64,000 nt of DNA, taken from Thermohalobaculum sp963822985 (lineage in GTDB: Bacteria > Pseudomonadota > Alphaproteobacteria > Rhodobacterales > Rhodobacteraceae). Each line of letters starts with the position of its first letter. Position 1 is the first letter of the stretch. Below, in pieces: positions 61,671-64,000 of this stretch. The stretch spans positions 310,001 to 374,000 of the forward strand of contig CAWGJU010000006.1 in assembly GCA_963822985.1 (NCBI GenBank), read 5' to 3'. Position numbers and translations under genes: made by a program. Below the pieces are notes generated by a model. It did no database searches, had not been told where the DNA came from, and was given only the letters and a program-made list of their open reading frames with translations.

Positions 61671-62638
61671 TCATCCAGGGGCCACTGGAATCGTGAGTTG
61701 AGAATTGCGCGTGATCGCGACGGTAGCAACGGGCATCGGTGCGGAGCTTTCAATATGGCGTAGCGCCGATGCCCGTTGCGGCTTCAGGGTCGCGGCATAG
61801 GCGGCGGGCGTCATGTAGCCGATCGCCGAGTGCGGCCGCGCGGTATTGAAGTCGTCAGCCCAGCCCGCAACGACGGCGCGGGCGTGGTTCATCGAGAAGA
61901 ACAGATGCTCGTTGAGGCATTCGTCCCGCATCCGCCCTTGGAAGCTCTCGGCGAAGGCGTTCTGGGTCGGCTTGCCGGGCGCGATGTAGCGCCAGTCGAG
62001 CTTGGCCGCCTGGGTGAAGGCGAGCACCGCTGAGGAGGTGAATTCGGTGCCGTCGCCAGCGGTGCTCGGACCGGTGGCGCACTTCGCTGGCGACCGCTGA
62101 CGATCACGCCGGGCCGGCCGCGCCGCTCGATCAGCGCGCTCATCTCGCGCACCACGCGCTTGCCGGTGAGCGATCTCTCCGGCACCGCGGCGAGGCACTC
62201 CTTGGTCACGTCGTCGATGATCGTCAGCACCCGGAACCGGCGCCCGTCGGCCAGCTGGTCATGGACGAAGTCCGTCGACCAGCGGCTGTTGCGGCCCTCG
62301 GGCGTCGGGATCGGCGTGCGCGCCACCGCGATCCGGCGGCGCGACCGACGCCGGCGTACCGCCAGGCCCTCCTCGCGATAAAGCCGCTGGGTCTTCTTGC
62401 GGTTCATCGTCCAGCCCTCGCCGCGGAGCAGAACATGCAGCCGGCGGTAGCCGAACCGCCGGCGCTGCTCCGCCAGCTCGCGCAACCGGGCGCGCAAGGC
62501 AGCGTCGTCGGGGCGCCTGGCGCGGTAGCGGATCACGCTCCGGTCCGCCGCAAGGAGGGTGCACGCCCGCCGCTCGCTCACCTCGAGGCTCGTCCTCAGG
62601 TGCGCGACCGCCTCCCGCCTGGCGGCGGGCGTCACCAT
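61671..62638 (-). pseudogene. IS3 transposase OrfB, interrupted by a palindromic insert
   Basis: The frame starts at the ATG at 62638, overlapping the orfA stop. It continues through ERRACTLLAADRSVIRYRAR, NSRWSTDFVHDQLADG (first catalytic Asp) to GRPGVIVS. It is then broken by 41 bases (62055-62095) that replace the three expected ones. The second half (GTEFTSSAVLAFTQAAKL, NAFAESFQGRMRDECLNEHL with catalytic Glu, and TARPHSAIGYMTPAAYAA) is in another frame to 61671. The Asp of the DNGTEF motif is destroyed. An integrase-core transposase of the IS407-like group, inactive as sequenced. Confidence 0.92.
62053..62095. repeat. Palindromic insert inside OrfB
   Basis: The arms gtcgccagcg (62053-62062) and cgctggcgac (62086-62095) are a perfect 10-bp inverted repeat around a 23-base centre that itself contains gtgc and gcac. 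Comparison with IS copy 1, which has ttgtcgctgacg at this place, shows the segment was added within the IS, not ancestral. Confidence 0.85.
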
Positions 62639-62898
62639 TTTTTTGCCAGCAGATCCTTCAGCCCGGCATTGTCGAGCATCGCGTCGGCGTAGAGCCGCTT
62701 CAGCTTCGCGTTCTCGGCCTCGAGCGCCTTCAGCCGCTTCGCCTCCGACACGTCCATCCCGCCGTACTTCGCCTTCCAGGCGTAGAACGTCGCCGACGAC
62801 ATTCCGTGCTTGCGGCAGACATCCGCGACCGACGCGCCGGCTTCCTGCTCGCGCAGCACCCCGATGATCTGCTCTTCGGTAAACCTGTTCCGCTTCAT
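62632..62898 (-). CDS. IS3 transposase OrfA
   Basis: 88 aa from the ATG at 62898. An HTH is visible (RFTEEQIIGVLREQEAGASV, ADVCRKHGMSSATFYAWKAK) with a leucine-zipper-like tail (KRLKALEAENAKLKRLYADA). It provides DNA binding for the OrfAB fusion. The usual IS3 frameshift region overlaps its end. Intact, but its OrfB partner is broken. Confidence 0.93.
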   Translation of the reverse strand: MKRNRFTEEQIIGVLREQEAGASVADVCRKHGMSSATFYAWKAKYGGMDVSEAKRLKALEAENAKLKRLYADAMLDNAGLKDLLAKKW

Positions 62899-62962
62899 TC
62901 CGGTCCCTCTCCTGTGGTCCGGATTCCAGCAGCTTGTGGACGAGAAACAAGGGGTCACGTCA

Positions 62963-63223
62963 GCGGCCATCGCACTCAGCGCCGACGCCGGCGCCCGGGA
63001 GGCAGCGGAGAGTGATCTACGCCGCGCCCTGGAGATCGCTCGGGAGCAAGGGGCGCTGTCGCTGCAGTTGCGAGCTGCGCGCGATCTCGCCGCGCTTCTC
63101 GGTGCGCGCGGAGAGCGAGACCAAGCGCACGATCTGCTCGCGCCCGTGGTGGGCGCCTTCACCGAGGGCTTCCAGACGCCCGACCTTACGGAAGCCACGA
63201 CTCTGCTGGAGTCGCTCAGCTGA
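62963..63223 (+). pseudogene. C-terminal remnant of a cyclase/ATPase-TPR protein
   Basis: 86 codons directly after the IS right end: SADAGAREAAESDLRRALEI, QGALSLQLRAARDLAALLGA, ERDQAHDLLAPVVGAFTEGF and ATTLLESLS. This is the characteristic last TPR pair of large adenylate-cyclase-plus-AAA ATPase (LuxR/AfsR-like) proteins. The N-terminal 900 or so residues are absent, replaced by the IS. No promoter or start remains. Confidence 0.8.
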
Positions 63224-63388
63224 GACGAGGCGATTCTACTCCCAGGATGCACACACAGTCCGCTTCGTCCGCATCCAACTCGTCCAGGGGCTCGACTACC
63301 AACAGCCGCTCTGACACCGAAACTTGCCGGTGGCAGACCGGGCCAAGACGGGCCGGAGCGGTCGTCATTGCCGCCACTTCTTGCAGAC

Positions 63389-63775
63389 CTACTCCGTCAC
63401 CTGGATCTCGGCGTCGACAGTGCCCGCGAGCAGCCGCCCGAGATGGAAAATCGACAGCGCGTCCTCCTCGTACTGTCCGACCAGCACCGCAAACGCCTGC
63501 CTCGCCTTCGGATCGCCCCCTTCGAGCAACCAGAACGCCCTGCGGTAGCTCTCGATCGCAGGCGACCCGGACAGCTCGGGCGGCAGCGGCTCGTGGCATT
63601 TGATGACCTGTGACTTGCCCCTCAGCAGCACTGTTCCGACGGTGCGCCCGGCGAAGCCGGGGATCCTCTCGGCGACGCTGTCGCTGACGCAGATTCGGGT
63701 GCCCGTGATCTTGTTCGCCTGCTCGCGTGACAGACGTAAGCGCACATGGGCACCGACCATTTCTCGTCGCAGCAA
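63389..63775 (-). pseudogene. C-terminal remnant of a class III nucleotide cyclase
   Basis: About 128 codons read RLSREQANKITGTRICVSDS, VAERIPGFAGRTVGTVLLRG, KSQVIKCHEPLPPELSG, AFWLLEGGDPKARQAFAVLV and a tail ending VDAEIQVTE. That is the end of an adenylate/guanylate cyclase catalytic domain plus a C-terminal extension. The catalytic metal-binding and substrate residues upstream are missing, and the frame just before it belongs to nothing recognisable. It is probably a fragment left by rearrangement. Confidence 0.65.
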
Positions 63776-63858
63776 GGGTCCGAGAGGCAGCCGGCCTGCG
63801 CCGCCGTCGCATTCGTCGGGTTATGTCGCGATCGAGGGGCACGTTGAACACCCACAGA

Positions 63859-64000
63859 TCAGTCGTGGTCTCGGAGCCAATTCGCGATGATGTTGCGCAG
63901 CCGATCGCCAGAGAAGCTCGGGAAATGCCCGCCATGCACCACCCGCACCGGCAGCTCCAGCAGGCGGCGCATCGACGGCGACATAGTCGGCGGCATCCGC
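63859..64000 (-). CDS. MBL-fold hydrolase, C-terminal end (partial)
   Basis: The last 46 codons run to the stop at 63859 and continue past the window edge. The sequence LLELPVRVVHGGHFPSFSGD and RNIIANWLRDHD matches the ending of metallo-beta-lactamase-fold hydrolases with the terminal His (VHGGHFPSF). The length is too short for a firm subfamily. Confidence 0.6.
   Translation of the reverse strand, partial: RMPPTMSPSMRRLLELPVRVVHGGHFPSFSGDRLRNIIANWLRDHD

Larger units (their letters stand above)
61653..62962 (-). mobile_element. IS3-family insertion sequence, copy 2 (about 1.31 kb)
   Basis: The ends are imperfect inverted repeats starting TGACGTGACCCC at both termini (61653 inward; 62962 inward on the other strand) and sharing ctggaatc about 35-40 bases in. 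Inside are orfA and a disrupted orfB in the overlapping IS3 arrangement on the minus strand. The 3-4 bases flanking the two ends do not match, so no target duplication is visible, and the two flanks carry unrelated genes. Confidence 0.9.

Overview
This 64 kb window is very GC-rich, densely packed bacterial DNA, apparently from an alphaproteobacterium of the Rhodobacterales or a close relative. The evidence is gene content and order, not a database search: a RegB-type redox kinase; the run PAS kinase / tsaE / amgK / murU / addB / addA / trxA; the opposing run trmB / aroA / cmk / rpsA / sppA / ihfB / lapA / trpF / trpB / trpA / accD / folC; metK / XRE regulator / lnt / corC / ybeY / phoH / miaB; a MucR regulator; and hemC / hemD / mitofilin-like (alpha-Mic60) / HemY-like.

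Layout. 1-3.3 kb: end of a RegB-like kinase, a 33-bp tandem duplication, and a PAS protein with a degenerate kinase core. 3.4-12.4 kb (+): tsaE, MurNAc-recycling amgK-murU, the AddAB double-strand-break repair nuclease and thioredoxin, closed by a strong terminator. 12.4-25.4 kb (-): folate (folC), fatty acid (accD), tryptophan (trpA/B/F), IHF-beta, SppA, ribosomal protein S1, cmk, aroA, trmB, with an alpha/beta hydrolase and two small unknown proteins inserted in the trp section. 25.5-32.4 kb: a flavodoxin-fold oxidoreductase, then metK, an XRE regulator, lnt, corC, ybeY, phoH (-). 32.5-49.6 kb is mainly accessory: a two-TM DUF4231/SLATT-like protein, two GNATs, ClpS, a HAD phosphatase, a 459-aa exported protein, DUF1194, miaB, mucR, flavin reductase, mtnP, DUF2905, SOUL, a PLP dehydratase, a peptidoglycan amidase, apt, a ThDP enzyme and RidA. 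49.6-59.5 kb: EVE protein, an APH-kinase fusion, gpsA, tsaD (-), then hemC, hemD, alpha-Mic60 and HemY-like (+). 59.6 kb: tRNA-Thr(CGT). 59.7-64 kb: a scrambled insertion zone with two IS3-family copies and fragments of a cyclase/ATPase, a nucleotide cyclase, an MBL hydrolase and an unknown gene.

How the genes fit together. Many neighbours are joined by 4-base ATGA or GTGA stop/start overlaps, so they are probably translationally coupled (amgK-murU with tsaE, addB-addA, accD-folC, aroA-cmk, phoH-ybeY, apt-ThDP enzyme). MetK, MTA phosphorylase and Apt form a SAM / methionine / adenine salvage theme. The heme genes sit beside the inner-membrane shaping protein alpha-Mic60.

Most unusual points: (1) several accessory genes between 32.6 and 49.6 kb have their conserved protein split between reading frames, clearest in ridA, whereas I saw no such break inside the core genes; (2) an IS3 transposase is interrupted, exactly at its second catalytic Asp, by a short palindromic insert; (3) the same IS supplies the stop codon of a truncated unknown gene, and its two flanks do not match each other. 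No CRISPR array, complete prophage or clearly new multi-gene defence system is visible.
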